Assembly (NCBI RefSeq): GCF_002563965.1
Contig: NZ_PDJF01000001.1
Coordinates: forward strand, 1 to 64,000
Reading direction: 5' to 3'
Source: Corynebacterium renale
GTDB taxonomy: Bacteria > Actinomycetota > Actinomycetes > Mycobacteriales > Mycobacteriaceae
DNA length: 64,000 bases
Every line of letters starts with the position of its first letter. Position 1 is the first letter of the stretch. The notes beneath the pieces were generated by a model. It saw nothing but the letters and a program-made list of their open reading frames with translations, made no database searches and was not told the DNA's origin. The translations under genes were made by a program, and so were the position numbers. This document shows positions 54,373-62,837 of the stretch, piece by piece.

Positions 54373-54717
54373 TTACACCCCTTCCATTTCTGCTCGAATG
54401 GCCGCAGCCCGCGGCTCAATGTTTTTGTTCGCGTACTTCACGTATGCCCACGTGATGATGAACGTGGTCAGGAATTGAGCAAGCCCTAAGGCCACTCCTA
54501 CGTTCACGCTCCCGTAAATGGTGATGCCCATGGCGTTCGGGAAATAGGTCGCGGCTACGACGTAGAACACAAACCACAGGAAGAACCCGATGGCTGCGGG
54601 GAATGTGAAGCGTCGGTACACGCTGCGCAATTCCTGGAACTGTGGCGATTTTTGCATCGCTTGGAATTCGGCAGCAGTGGGCTGCCTACGGGTGGGGGCG
54701 CTGTCGGTGGTACTCAC
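54373..54717 (-). CDS. DUF485 family membrane protein
   Basis: A 114-residue membrane protein with two helices (about 38-60 and 70-92), the usual partner of acetate/monocarboxylate symporters (YjcH-ActP type). Recognised by AMQKSPQFQELRSVYRRFTFPAAIGFF and AYVKYANKNIEPRAA. The start is GTG 54717 with AAAGGAG at 8-nt spacing; the 21-residue upstream extension is rejected for lack of conservation. It precedes mctC by 3 nt, so the two are an operon. Confidence 0.88.
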   Translation of the reverse strand: MSTTDSAPTRRQPTAAEFQAMQKSPQFQELRSVYRRFTFPAAIGFFLWFVFYVVAATYFPNAMGITIYGSVNVGVALGLAQFLTTFIITWAYVKYANKNIEPRAAAIRAEMEGV

Positions 54718-54778
54718 GTGTGCGTCTCCTTTGTTGGTTTTTATTACTGTCTCCGGCCGAAACCGACACCCTCGGCAC

Positions 54779-54785
54779 ACTTTGC
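54779..54785 (+). promoter_or_regulatory. RamB-like core (ACTTTGC) before the DUF485-mctC operon
   Basis: ACTTTGC occurs 62 bp before the DUF485 start. It is the core of the RamB site, RAACTTTGC-AAA, a regulator of acetate metabolism in C. glutamicum. The full consensus matches only in part (CACACTTTGCGAC), so this is a candidate only. Confidence 0.3.
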
Positions 54786-54956
54786 GACGTGCGCCACACT
54801 TGGGTTGCGCAATAACTTAACACACATGAGCGTACCTTATGTCGCGCGAAACATAACACCTTTATTTCGCCTCTTGGCTGGTCATATGTGCAATTACGCA
54901 TGGGTGAACCTACCCCCATTAGGTACACCCGCGTACCTCATCACGCGCACAAAAAA

Positions 54957-54981
54957 GCACCACCCCGCAAGGAGGTGGTGC
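54957..54981 (-). terminator. Rho-independent terminator after fkpA
   Basis: GCACCACC and GGTGGTGC form an 8-bp stem around 9 nt. On the minus strand it is followed by a T tract (TTTTTT), 18 nt after the fkpA stop. Confidence 0.9.
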
Positions 54982-54998
54982 GCGCAGCGCTCAAGCCA

Positions 54999-55358
54999 CT
55001 AGAGAACGTTCAGCAAGTCAATCACGAAGACCAACGTGCGCCCAGAAAGCGGGTGGCCGCCGCCGGCTGGGCCATAGGCCAATTCCGGTGGGCACACCAG
55101 CTTGCGGCGACCGCCCACCTTCATTCCCGGAATACCTTCCTGCCAGCCCGCAATCAGGCGGTCCAACGGGAACTCGATAGTTTGCTTACGATCCCACGAG
55201 GAATCAAATTCTTGCCCATTTTCGTAGTCCACGCCCACGTAGTGAACTTCGACCGTCGCGCCGCGGGGGGCTTCAGCGCCTTCACCAACGATTAAGTCTT
55301 CGACGACGAGGTGATCAGGCGCCGGTTCCGCAGACAAGGCGATCTGTGGTTTCTCCAT
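54999..55358 (-). CDS. fkpA: FKBP-type peptidyl-prolyl cis-trans isomerase
   Basis: A 119-residue cytosolic FKBP. It has GATVEVHYVGVDYENGQEFDSSWDR, IAGWQEGIPGMKVGGRRKLVCPPELAYG and LVFVIDLLNVL at the end, which form the canonical fold and active site. ATG 55358 (MEKPQIAL) is chosen because AAGGAG lies 9 nt upstream, and the longer in-frame start overlaps no homology. Gene order gltA-fkpA on the same strand is as remembered in C. glutamicum. Confidence 0.93.
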   Translation of the reverse strand: MEKPQIALSAEPAPDHLVVEDLIVGEGAEAPRGATVEVHYVGVDYENGQEFDSSWDRKQTIEFPLDRLIAGWQEGIPGMKVGGRRKLVCPPELAYGPAGGGHPLSGRTLVFVIDLLNVL

Positions 55359-55435
55359 GGATGAATACTCCTTGATTAGTTTTCTCTGGCATGAACGAAC
55401 GTTCCACGCTACCGGCAGAATGGCCGCATGCCAAA

Positions 55436-55477
55436 GGGCGTACCTGCCGATTATACGCAAAATCGGTAGATACGCCC
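55436..55477 (-). terminator. Rho-independent terminator after gltA
   Basis: On the minus strand GGGCGTA pairs with TACGCCC and, inside, CCGATT pairs with AATCGG, with a short mismatch, then CTTTGGC. It lies 14 nt after the gltA stop. Confidence 0.8.
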
Positions 55478-55490
55478 TAGAAGCGTGTGC

Positions 55491-56786
55491 TTAGCGCTGG
55501 TCGCGAGGAACGAACTTGCGCAGCGTCTCGCCGGTGTAGATCTGGCGAGGACGGTTGATCTTTGTGTTCATCGCCAGCTGCTCGCGGTAGTGTGCGATCC
55601 AGCCTGGGAGACGGCCGATGGCGAACAGGACGGTGAAGAAGTCCGTCGGGAAGCCCATGGCACGGTAGATCAGGCCGGTGTAGAAGTCCACGTTCGGGTA
55701 CAGCTTGCGGGAGATGAAGTAGTCGTCGCTCAGCGCGATTTCTTCGAGCTTCATTGCAAGGTCGAGCAGGTGGTCCCCACCCAGGTGGTCCAGGACCTCG
55801 TGAGCGGTTTCCTTGACGATTGCAGCGCGCGGGTCGTAGTTCTTGTAGACGCGGTGGCCGAAGCCCATGAGGCGAACACCCTTTTCCTTGTTCTTCACGC
55901 GGTTCATGAACTCGGTTGCGTCGCCACCGTGATTCTGGTCGATATCCTCGAGCATCTCCAGAACGGCTTGGTTTGCGCCACCGTGCAGCGGGCCGGACAG
56001 CGCGTTGATGCCACCGGCGATGGAAACGAACATGTTCGCCTGCGCGGAGCCGACCATCCGGACGGTGGAGGTGGAGCAGTTCTGCTCGTGATCGGCGTGC
56101 AGGATAAGCAGCTTATCCAGTGCCTTCACCATGATTGGGTCGACCTCGTACGGTTCGGTCGGGTAACCGAACATCATGCGCAGGAAGTTCTCGCGAGCGT
56201 TCAGAGAGTTGTCTGGGTACATGTAAGGAGCACCCTTAGACGCGCGGTATGCGTAGGCGGCCAGCATGGGGACCTTTGCCATCAGGCGGATCGTCGCCTT
56301 GTCCAGCTGGGCCTCGTCGAGCGGATCGAGCTGATCTTGGTAGTAGGTGGACAGAATGTTCACCGAGGACGCAAGCACGGCCATGGGGTGAGCGTTGCGC
56401 GGGAACACGTTGAATTGCGCCTTAAAGTCTTCGTCAAGGAGGGTGTGGATACGGATGCCGTGGTTGAATTCCTTCAGCTGCTCCGGGGTCGGTAGCTCAC
56501 CGTAGATTAGAAGGTAGGAGACTTCATTGAAGGTGGCGTTCTCTGCGAGGTCGGCGATGTCGTAGCCGCGGTAGCGCAGGATTCCGGCGTCGCCGTCGAT
56601 GTAGGTAATCTTCGACTCGGTGGAGCCAGTGGAAACGTAGCCGGGGTCGAAGGTGGTGAGGCCGGTTTCACTGAGCATCTTGCCCAGTTCAATGCCGGAA
56701 TTCCCCTCGGTGGCGTGCTTGATGTTCATTTCGAACTCGCCACCTGGGTAATGCAGTACTGCCTTGTCCTTGTTGTCTGTAGCCAT
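55491..56786 (-). CDS. gltA: Citrate synthase
   Basis: Condenses acetyl-CoA and oxaloacetate at entry to the TCA cycle. The 431-residue protein has the active-site histidines in NALSGPLHGGANQAVLEM and FGHRVYKNYDPRA, and the catalytic Asp in FPTDFFTVLFAIGRLPGW. A type I (hexameric, 'bacterial') citrate synthase N-terminus is present with EGNSGIELGKMLSETGLTTFDPG. Start ATG 56786. The long upstream region (56787-57254) contains several G4-5/C4-5 tracts of the RamA type. Confidence 0.97.
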   Translation of the reverse strand: MATDNKDKAVLHYPGGEFEMNIKHATEGNSGIELGKMLSETGLTTFDPGYVSTGSTESKITYIDGDAGILRYRGYDIADLAENATFNEVSYLLIYGELPTPEQLKEFNHGIRIHTLLDEDFKAQFNVFPRNAHPMAVLASSVNILSTYYQDQLDPLDEAQLDKATIRLMAKVPMLAAYAYRASKGAPYMYPDNSLNARENFLRMMFGYPTEPYEVDPIMVKALDKLLILHADHEQNCSTSTVRMVGSAQANMFVSIAGGINALSGPLHGGANQAVLEMLEDIDQNHGGDATEFMNRVKNKEKGVRLMGFGHRVYKNYDPRAAIVKETAHEVLDHLGGDHLLDLAMKLEEIALSDDYFISRKLYPNVDFYTGLIYRAMGFPTDFFTVLFAIGRLPGWIAHYREQLAMNTKINRPRQIYTGETLRKFVPRDQR

Positions 56787-57254
56787 AATGTTCAGCCTTT
56801 CTCAAGTGTCGTGCATTCACGTAAACGTTTATGCATGGCGCCCACGTGCAGGTTGTGCGACGGCCCACTACCCGGCGGGCTTTTCGCCGCTTCACCTCTG
56901 CCCTATTACAGTACACGCATACTGTCTTGGGGGTCGCCACTGCGTTCAAGTGTAGCGTCACTCACGTACCCTACTTTCGTCGGAGACGGCACACAGTCGC
57001 GCCGCATTCCCCAAGCTCGCGCGAATAGTGGGGCGCCGCACACACCCTCACACACGGTGACGGGGCACACGTTCGTGGGGTGGTTTATTGCCCCCGCTCT
57101 ACCCCCACGAGATGTCCCGGAGGCGTCGAAAAGCTCTTTTTTAGCCCATCGGACGGTATAACACTTCCAAAGATTAGATCGGAAGATTAAGGTATACGGC
57201 ACAAGGCATCCACTATCAGTGGGTGCGTGAGCTCTTACAAGTGAAAGTGCGCGT
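56787..57254. other. Intergenic region between gltA and serC (468 nt)
   Basis: No protein gene is supported here. On the minus strand a TACTGTAAT sequence around 56895-56910 may be part of the gltA promoter. On the plus strand GGTATAACAC (about 57150-57160) could be a serC promoter, leaving a leader of about 90 nt. G4-5 and C4-5 tracts (near 56928, 57006, 57028, 57075 and 57099) resemble the loose RamA consensus. Gene gltA is RamA-, RamB- and GlxR-regulated in C. glutamicum; no convincing GlxR palindrome was found. Confidence 0.5.
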
Positions 57255-58385
57255 ATGTCTGACTTCTTCACCATCCCATCCGAATTTATCCCTGCGGACG
57301 GTCGCTTCGGCTGCGGCCCATCAAAGGTCCGCCCGCGTCAGATTGAGGCAATTGAGCGTGGCGCTGAGTCCATCATCGGCACCTCGCACCGCCAGGCTGC
57401 CGTCAAGGATGTTGTCGGCTCGATCCGCGAAGGCCTCTCCGAGTTCTTCTCCCTGCCCGACGGCTACGAGATCGTGCTCTCCCTGGGTGGCGCAACCGCA
57501 TTCTGGGATGCCGCAACCTTCGGCCTGATTGAGAAGAAGTCCGCACACCTTTCCTTCGGCGAGTTCTCCCAGAAGTTCGCTACCGCTGCTGCAAAGGCAC
57601 CGTGGTTGGACGAGCCAACCGTCATCAAGGCTGAGCCAGGTTCCGTGCCTACCCCGCAGGCCGTCGAGGGCGCTGACGTCCTCGCATGGGCCCACAACGA
57701 GACCTCGACCGGCGCAATGGTCGACGTCGTCCGTCCCGAAGGATCCGAGGGTTCTTTGGTGCTTATCGACGCCACCTCCGGCTCCGGCGGCCTGCCCGTC
57801 GACATGAAGCAGGCTGACGTCTACTACTTCTCCCCACAGAAGTGCTTCGCTTCCGACGGCGGCCTGTGGCTCGCAGCCATGAGCCCTGCCGCAATCGAGC
57901 GCATCGAGAAGATTAATTCCTCCGACCGCTTCATCCCGGCTTTCCTCAACCTGCAGACCGCTGTAGACAACTCGCGCAAAAACCAGACCTACAACACCCC
58001 AGCCGTAGCAACCCTGCTCATGCTGGAGGACCAGGTCAAGTGGATGAACGAAAACGGTGGCCTGGACGGCATGGTCGCGCGCACCACCAAGAACTCTGAC
58101 ATCCTCTACACCTGGGCTGAGCAGCGCGAAGAAACCACCCCATTCGTGGCTGAAAAATCTGCCCGCTCCTTGGTCGTGGGCACCATCGACTTTGACGAAT
58201 CCATCGACGCCGCTGCCTTGGCGAAGACGCTGCGCGCGAACGGCATTCTCGACGTCGAGCCATACCGCAAGCTCGGCCGTAACCAGCTGCGCATCGGCAT
58301 GTTCCCGGCCATCGACTCCGCAGACATCGAGCGCCTGACCAAGGCTATCGACGCCTGCCTCGACGCCGGCGTCGCCCGCGCTTAA
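57255..58385 (+). CDS. serC: Phosphoserine aminotransferase
   Basis: Makes 3-phosphoserine from 3-phosphohydroxypyruvate in serine synthesis. The 376-residue protein is a class V PLP aminotransferase of the actinobacterial type: DGRFGCGPSKVRP, GTSHRQAAVKDVVG, the PLP-lysine motif YYFSPQKCFASDGGLW, and TYNTPAVATLLMLEDQVKWM. It is followed by a terminator and then sepH, as in M. tuberculosis (serC Rv0884c, sepH Rv0883c). Confidence 0.95.
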   Translation: MSDFFTIPSEFIPADGRFGCGPSKVRPRQIEAIERGAESIIGTSHRQAAVKDVVGSIREGLSEFFSLPDGYEIVLSLGGATAFWDAATFGLIEKKSAHLSFGEFSQKFATAAAKAPWLDEPTVIKAEPGSVPTPQAVEGADVLAWAHNETSTGAMVDVVRPEGSEGSLVLIDATSGSGGLPVDMKQADVYYFSPQKCFASDGGLWLAAMSPAAIERIEKINSSDRFIPAFLNLQTAVDNSRKNQTYNTPAVATLLMLEDQVKWMNENGGLDGMVARTTKNSDILYTWAEQREETTPFVAEKSARSLVVGTIDFDESIDAAALAKTLRANGILDVEPYRKLGRNQLRIGMFPAIDSADIERLTKAIDACLDAGVARA

Positions 58386-58404
58386 CACAATCCTGCGCCT
58401 TCAC

Positions 58405-58433
58405 GGGCGGTGCGCACTTGCTGCGTACCGCCC
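58405..58433 (+). terminator. Rho-independent terminator after serC
   Basis: GGGCGGT and ACCGCCC form a 7-bp stem around 15 nt, followed by TTTTTG, 20 nt after the serC stop. Confidence 0.85.
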
Positions 58434-58532
58434 TTTTTGCGCGCAACATGCCCGCTAGCCTGCCCGTTTTCCCTCACCATTTCGTCTACAGTGGTGGGAT
58501 AAGGTTATAAACGCACTACAGGAGGCCAGCGG

Positions 58533-59444
58533 ATGCGAGAGCTCTACGTCGTCGGTTCAGAATCAACGGAATCGTCTGTTGTACTGAGCACCGACCCGAC
58601 GAACCCCGACGACGGCGAACGGTTCTTTTTCGCCGTCACCGACGAACTACGCACTGCCCTCCTCGGCGACACCGCGGAGCCCGAAGCACCCGCCGAAGAA
58701 CCGGCTGCGGCACCCGCGTATGCACGCCGTGAACCACAGCAGCTTTCCGAACCAGATCCTCTCCTAACCACTCCTTTAAGTATGCGGCCAGCCGAAATCC
58801 AGGACCGCATTCGCTCCGGCGCCACGGTTAGCGAACTGGCAGAAGAAATGGGCGTGGCTGAATCACGTGTCGAACCATTCGCTCACCCGGTGCTTCAAGA
58901 ACGTGCCCGCTTTGCCGCCCTGGGCCGCGGTGCGCACCCCGTCCGCGACAACGGCCCCGCACGGCTTAGCTTGGAGGCCATCTTGGCCACCGCCTTTGCT
59001 GCGCGCGGATTAGATATTGAAGACGCGAGCTGGGACGCGTACCGCAACGAACAACGCCAGTGGACTGTGGTGGTGCGCTGGTCAGTCGGCCAATCCGATA
59101 ACACCGCAACGTGGACAATCCAAAACCACATGACCTCCTCCCCCACTGCGTTGCCGTCGAATGAGCTGGCCGCCGAACTTACCGACCCCGAACGCTCCTC
59201 GAGTCCGCGACCCGTCGCCTCTGTTACCCCACGTTCCGACGACGACACTCGCGACCTGCCCCGCATAGTCCCGCTCAATGAGACTCCTCCCGCCGATGAA
59301 GAACCACGCGAAGAAAACGACGAGGACCTCTTGCAGCACCCAGAAGCGGAAGAGAAGCCGAAGAAGCGTCGTAAAGCAGTCACCCCGCACTGGGAAGACG
59401 TCTTGCTCGGCGTGCGTTCCAACACGAAACGGCCAAGGAAGTAG
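58533..59444 (+). CDS. sepH: Cell division protein SepH
   Basis: SepH (DUF3071) binds FtsZ and modulates filament assembly in actinobacteria. The 303-residue protein has an N-terminal DUF3071 part (RELYVVGSESTESSVVLSTD, LSMRPAEIQDRIRSGATVSELAEEMGVAESRVEPFAHPVLQERA; the middle piece is a helix-turn-helix), a Pro/Ala linker, and a basic C-terminus ending PKKRRKAVTPHWEDVLLGVRS. AGGAGG lies 9 nt before the ATG. Next to serC as in mycobacteria. The following gene is 6 nt downstream and probably co-transcribed. Confidence 0.87.
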   Translation: MRELYVVGSESTESSVVLSTDPTNPDDGERFFFAVTDELRTALLGDTAEPEAPAEEPAAAPAYARREPQQLSEPDPLLTTPLSMRPAEIQDRIRSGATVSELAEEMGVAESRVEPFAHPVLQERARFAALGRGAHPVRDNGPARLSLEAILATAFAARGLDIEDASWDAYRNEQRQWTVVVRWSVGQSDNTATWTIQNHMTSSPTALPSNELAAELTDPERSSSPRPVASVTPRSDDDTRDLPRIVPLNETPPADEEPREENDEDLLQHPEAEEKPKKRRKAVTPHWEDVLLGVRSNTKRPRK

Positions 59445-59450
59445 AACGCC

Positions 59451-60347
59451 ATGACCATGTTCGGATTCCCACCACAGGCAGGCACCGAGCACAAAGCAAC
59501 GGTAACGATCTGGTTCATCAACACCGATGACCCTGCCGCGATCCTTTCCCAGGAGCCGGATTCCGACCGCGGATTCGGTCGCAAATATTTAGCCCAACTG
59601 CAACCGGGGTGGCCGGTGACGCCCATCGGCGACTTCCCCATGAACCGATCCACGCCCGCCGGCGACGGCGAATTTTATATAGCCGCGTACCCGCACATCA
59701 CGGTCATGCAAACCGTCCTCGAAGGTGTGGAAAAGATTACGCACATCGACCAGCGCATCATCGGATCATTGCCACATACTGAGCTCGTAGCCATTTCCCG
59801 CAACCCGGAGACTGGACTCGGCGGCTTTGTGCGCATCGTCGACGGCGAAGTGGAGCGCGCATTCTCCGCAACCCGCGAGCACATCTACAAAGACATCGGG
59901 CTACCGCAACCCTTCGAAGCCGAATTCTGGGCAGGCGAAGACGGCACCGAAACTACCGGCATACAACTGCCTTTCCACCCCATCCACATGGCGTCCGCGG
60001 CAGAAGACTACTGGCTCGGCCTGGAAATCAGCCCTGACGGGATTGACGTCAACATTTCTGCTTTTGCTGTCGACGGTCGCCCCGCCCCCAAACTCGCAGC
60101 CCCAGAAACCACCACTCCCCTGGGGGAACTCGTGCAGCATTCCGCCGCCGCGTTAGGTCTGAGCGAAGGCGGCAACTACGACGACTACGAAGTCCACGAC
60201 CGCACGCCCAGCTCCGGCGACGAATTCGCCCGCCTCGCGGAAGCTTCCGCGGCAGCGATGAAACGAGTGCGCCGTGGCGTGGTGCGCCGCGCGAAGTCCG
60301 CTGCTCAAGCTATCGGCGAACGTATCCGACACGCCGACCGCCCTTAG
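59451..60347 (+). CDS. Conserved hypothetical protein (DUF6928-like)
   Basis: A 298-residue cytosolic protein with no membrane segment. It starts WFINTDDPAAILSQE-like (about 22-35) and has GDFPMNRSTPAGDGEFYIAAYPHITVMQT; both seem to belong to the DUF6928 family, a guess from memory. The C-terminal 80 residues are low complexity, with a Glu/Asp-rich stretch and a basic tail (RRGVVRRAKSAAQAIGERIRH). Function unknown. It begins 6 nt after sepH, which suggests co-expression with a division gene. Confidence 0.6.
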   Translation: MTMFGFPPQAGTEHKATVTIWFINTDDPAAILSQEPDSDRGFGRKYLAQLQPGWPVTPIGDFPMNRSTPAGDGEFYIAAYPHITVMQTVLEGVEKITHIDQRIIGSLPHTELVAISRNPETGLGGFVRIVDGEVERAFSATREHIYKDIGLPQPFEAEFWAGEDGTETTGIQLPFHPIHMASAAEDYWLGLEISPDGIDVNISAFAVDGRPAPKLAAPETTTPLGELVQHSAAALGLSEGGNYDDYEVHDRTPSSGDEFARLAEASAAAMKRVRRGVVRRAKSAAQAIGERIRHADRP

Positions 60348-60353
60348 AAGGAG

Positions 60354-61184
60354 TTACCGCAAGGATCGTGCCCGCTCGTACAAGGCGATGGCTGCCGACG
60401 TCGCAACGTTCAGCGAGTCGGTCCCCGGTGCCATCGGGATACGCGCGCGGATATGTGTCGCCCGCATGGCATGCTCCGTCAGTCCGGGGCCCTCCGCCCC
60501 CGCCAACAGGGCTAAGCGTTCCCACGGACGGCCTTCATCATCGACGAGTGCATCCGCCAAGTGCGCGGCGCCGGGGTCCGGGGTAAGCGAAATGAGCCGG
60601 AAGGAGGCGTCGGCAAGCGGGGAAAGCTCCCGCTGCCACGTCGTGTGCGTGCCGCCGAAGTGGGCGAACGGGATTCGGAGCACATGGCCCATAGAGACGC
60701 GGACGCTGCGCCGGTACAGTGGGTCCGCGCAGCCGTTTCCGAAAAGGACGCCGTCGACGCCGAGGCCCGCAGCGTTTCGGAACATGGCTCCAATATTTTC
60801 GTGATCGCCTACTCCCTCGAGAATGAGTAGGGTGCGGGCATCGCGAACAACCTCGTCGACGGAATACGCGGGAGCACGGTCGGCGGTTGCGAGGAGCCCG
60901 CGGTGCATGTCAAAGCCTGCGACCTGAGCCAGCGTTTCGCGGCTGACAGTGTAGATCGGTATCGCAGGATCTACTTCATGGCTGGCTAAGAATTTTTCCA
61001 CCTTCTCCGGGAATCCCACGATGCAACGAACCGGAAAGCGCGATTCGAGAAGGCGTGGAACTACCAGCGGACCTTCTGCGATGACTAGCCCTTTGCCACC
61101 CGGAAGGTCAGGGCGGTGGTCGGAGTGGTTCAGGTCGCGGACGTCGTCGAGGCGCGGGTCGGAGGGGTCAGAAATAAAAAACAC
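60354..61184 (-). CDS. SpoU/TrmH family RNA 2'-O-methyltransferase
   Basis: A 276-residue SPOUT-fold methyltransferase. Signature motifs are ILEGVGDHENIGAMFRNAAG (motif 1), LLAGAEGPGLTE (motif 2) and IPMAPGTDSLNVATSAAIALYE (motif 3), typical of rRNA/tRNA 2'-O-methylation. Substrate is not deducible. GTG 61184 is chosen because TAAAGT lies 7 nt upstream on the minus strand, making a leaderless transcript. This start and its -10 box lie inside the terminator hairpin of the upstream permease gene. Convergent with the DUF6928-like gene. Confidence 0.9.
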   Translation of the reverse strand: MFFISDPSDPRLDDVRDLNHSDHRPDLPGGKGLVIAEGPLVVPRLLESRFPVRCIVGFPEKVEKFLASHEVDPAIPIYTVSRETLAQVAGFDMHRGLLATADRAPAYSVDEVVRDARTLLILEGVGDHENIGAMFRNAAGLGVDGVLFGNGCADPLYRRSVRVSMGHVLRIPFAHFGGTHTTWQRELSPLADASFRLISLTPDPGAAHLADALVDDEGRPWERLALLAGAEGPGLTEHAMRATHIRARIPMAPGTDSLNVATSAAIALYERARSLR

Positions 61185-61211
61185 AGGACACACTTTACAG
61201 TCTGTCCTGTG
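61182..61211 (-). terminator. Terminator of the NCS2 gene overlapping the SpoU promoter
   Basis: CACAGGACA (61182-61190) and TGTCCTGTG (61203-61211) form a perfect 9-bp stem. On the minus strand it is followed by TTTTTTATTT, 18 nt after the permease stop. The loop contains TAAAGT, a -10 box, and the SpoU GTG start lies at the stem end (61184). Confidence 0.75.
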
Positions 61212-61229
61212 CGTAAGCTGATGCTCCGG

Positions 61230-62681
61230 CTAGCCGATTGCCTCCATGATGGGCGTCATCCCGAAGAATACGAGGAAGAGCGCTGAGACCAGCCACATGA
61301 TCCAGTGGATCTGCTTAATCTTGCCGGCACAAATCATGAGCGCCGTGTAGGCAATAAAGCCGACGCCGATACCGTTTGCAATCGAGTACGTAAATGGCAT
61401 GACGACGATCGTGAGGAACGCGGGCATCGCGATCTCAAAACGATGCCATTCGATGTCAGTGACCTGGCTAATCATCATGGCACCAACGACCACGAGCACA
61501 GGTGCTGCAGCTTCAATGGGCACGATTTCATACAGCGGGGTGAGGAACATAGCGGCGAGGAAGAGCACGCCGGTGACAACGTTGGCCAATCCGGTGCGGG
61601 CGCCGTCGCCCACGCCAGCAGCGGAGTCCGCGAACACCGTGTTAGAGGAGGCCGACGCGGCACCACCCACAATCGCACCAGCACCTTCAACAACAAGGGC
61701 TTTCTTCAACCCCGGCAGATTGCCGTCCTTGTCGATGAGGTTGCCGGTCTTGCCGAGCGCAGTCATCGTGCCCATTGCGTCGAAGAAGTTGGCCAGCACC
61801 AACGTGAATACGAGCAGCGTCGCGGTGACCACGCCCACATGCGCGAACGCACCGATGATGTCCACGTTGCCCACGATGGACAGATCCGGGATGCCGCCGA
61901 GGCCGTCGGGAAGCACGGGGACGGCCAGGGACCAGCCTCCCGGGTTTTCCGCCGACGAACCGGTGCCGGTAACCGCTTCGACGATCATCGCGATGATGGT
62001 GGTGGCGATAATTCCGATGAATAGCCCGCCTTTAACATTGCGGACAACGAGGCCACCGCAGATAACCAGGCCGATGACAAAGACCAACGTCGGCCACGTG
62101 CCAATCGAGCCGTTAATGCCCAGGCCAACGGGAACAGTGGTGTTTGCGGCGTCTGGCAGACGCGTGACAAAACCAGCGTCAACGAAGCCGATCAGCGCGA
62201 TAAACAAGCCGATGCCCACGCCGATTGCTGCTTTCAGCGATGGTGGGATTGCCTTGAACACGGCCTCACGGAACCCGGACAGGGCCAGCAGGACGATAAC
62301 GATACCGTCGAGGACGATCAGCCCCATGGCTTCTGCCCAGGTCAAGTCGTGGCCACCAACGAGTGTGACGGCGACCATGGTGTTCAGGCCTAGGCCCGCT
62401 GCGATACCGAACGGGTACTTAGCGATCACGCCGAAAGCGATGGTCATGACGCCGGCCGCGAGTGCGGTGGCAGCCGCGACCTGCGCGGTTCCCAGCACTG
62501 TGCCTTCGCGGTCGGGCGACGTGCCAAGGATAAGGGGGTTAATGATGATGATGTAGGCCATCGCGAAGAAGGACACGACACCGCCGCGCACCTCATCCCC
62601 GATGGTGGAGCCGCGCTCCGTAATCTTGAAGTATGTGTCGATTGCACTCAGCTGGCGCGTCGACTCGGGCGTTTGAGCCAT
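61230..62681 (-). CDS. NCS2 family purine permease (AzgA-like)
   Basis: A 483-residue membrane protein with about 13 helices of the NCS2/AzgA family, proton symporters for hypoxanthine, guanine or adenine. Motifs are EVRGGVVSFFAMAYIIIINPLIL, FGIAAGLGLNTMVAVT-type GIAAGLGLNTMVAVTLVGG, and the conserved FDAMGTMTALG and NTVFADSAAGVGDGARTGLANVVTG. ATG 62681 (MAQTPES) is chosen; the 13-residue upstream extension is rejected. A terminator follows its stop. Preferred purine is unknown. Confidence 0.9.
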   Translation of the reverse strand: MAQTPESTRQLSAIDTYFKITERGSTIGDEVRGGVVSFFAMAYIIIINPLILGTSPDREGTVLGTAQVAAATALAAGVMTIAFGVIAKYPFGIAAGLGLNTMVAVTLVGGHDLTWAEAMGLIVLDGIVIVLLALSGFREAVFKAIPPSLKAAIGVGIGLFIALIGFVDAGFVTRLPDAANTTVPVGLGINGSIGTWPTLVFVIGLVICGGLVVRNVKGGLFIGIIATTIIAMIVEAVTGTGSSAENPGGWSLAVPVLPDGLGGIPDLSIVGNVDIIGAFAHVGVVTATLLVFTLVLANFFDAMGTMTALGKTGNLIDKDGNLPGLKKALVVEGAGAIVGGAASASSNTVFADSAAGVGDGARTGLANVVTGVLFLAAMFLTPLYEIVPIEAAAPVLVVVGAMMISQVTDIEWHRFEIAMPAFLTIVVMPFTYSIANGIGVGFIAYTALMICAGKIKQIHWIMWLVSALFLVFFGMTPIMEAIG

Positions 62682-62837
62682 GGAAATGCCGAACTTCCTT
62701 ATAACAGTGCGTGTTAACAACGCGTGTTAAACGCAGGGGTTTCACCTGACGTCCCGAAAGTTTAAGGGCTAACTGTTGATTCCACCAAAAGCGGGGACGA
62801 CCCAACAAATGTTCCGCAGCGGCTTTACAAACGCTCC

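Noticed and set aside
55485..56495. Long open frame (336 aa) on the plus strand across gltA
   Set aside because: It is antisense to a well-supported citrate synthase and has no family resemblance. Such frames arise from the high third-position G+C of the real gene.
57321..58388. Long open frame (355 aa) on the minus strand across serC
   Set aside because: Antisense shadow of serC; no motif and no ribosome-binding site.
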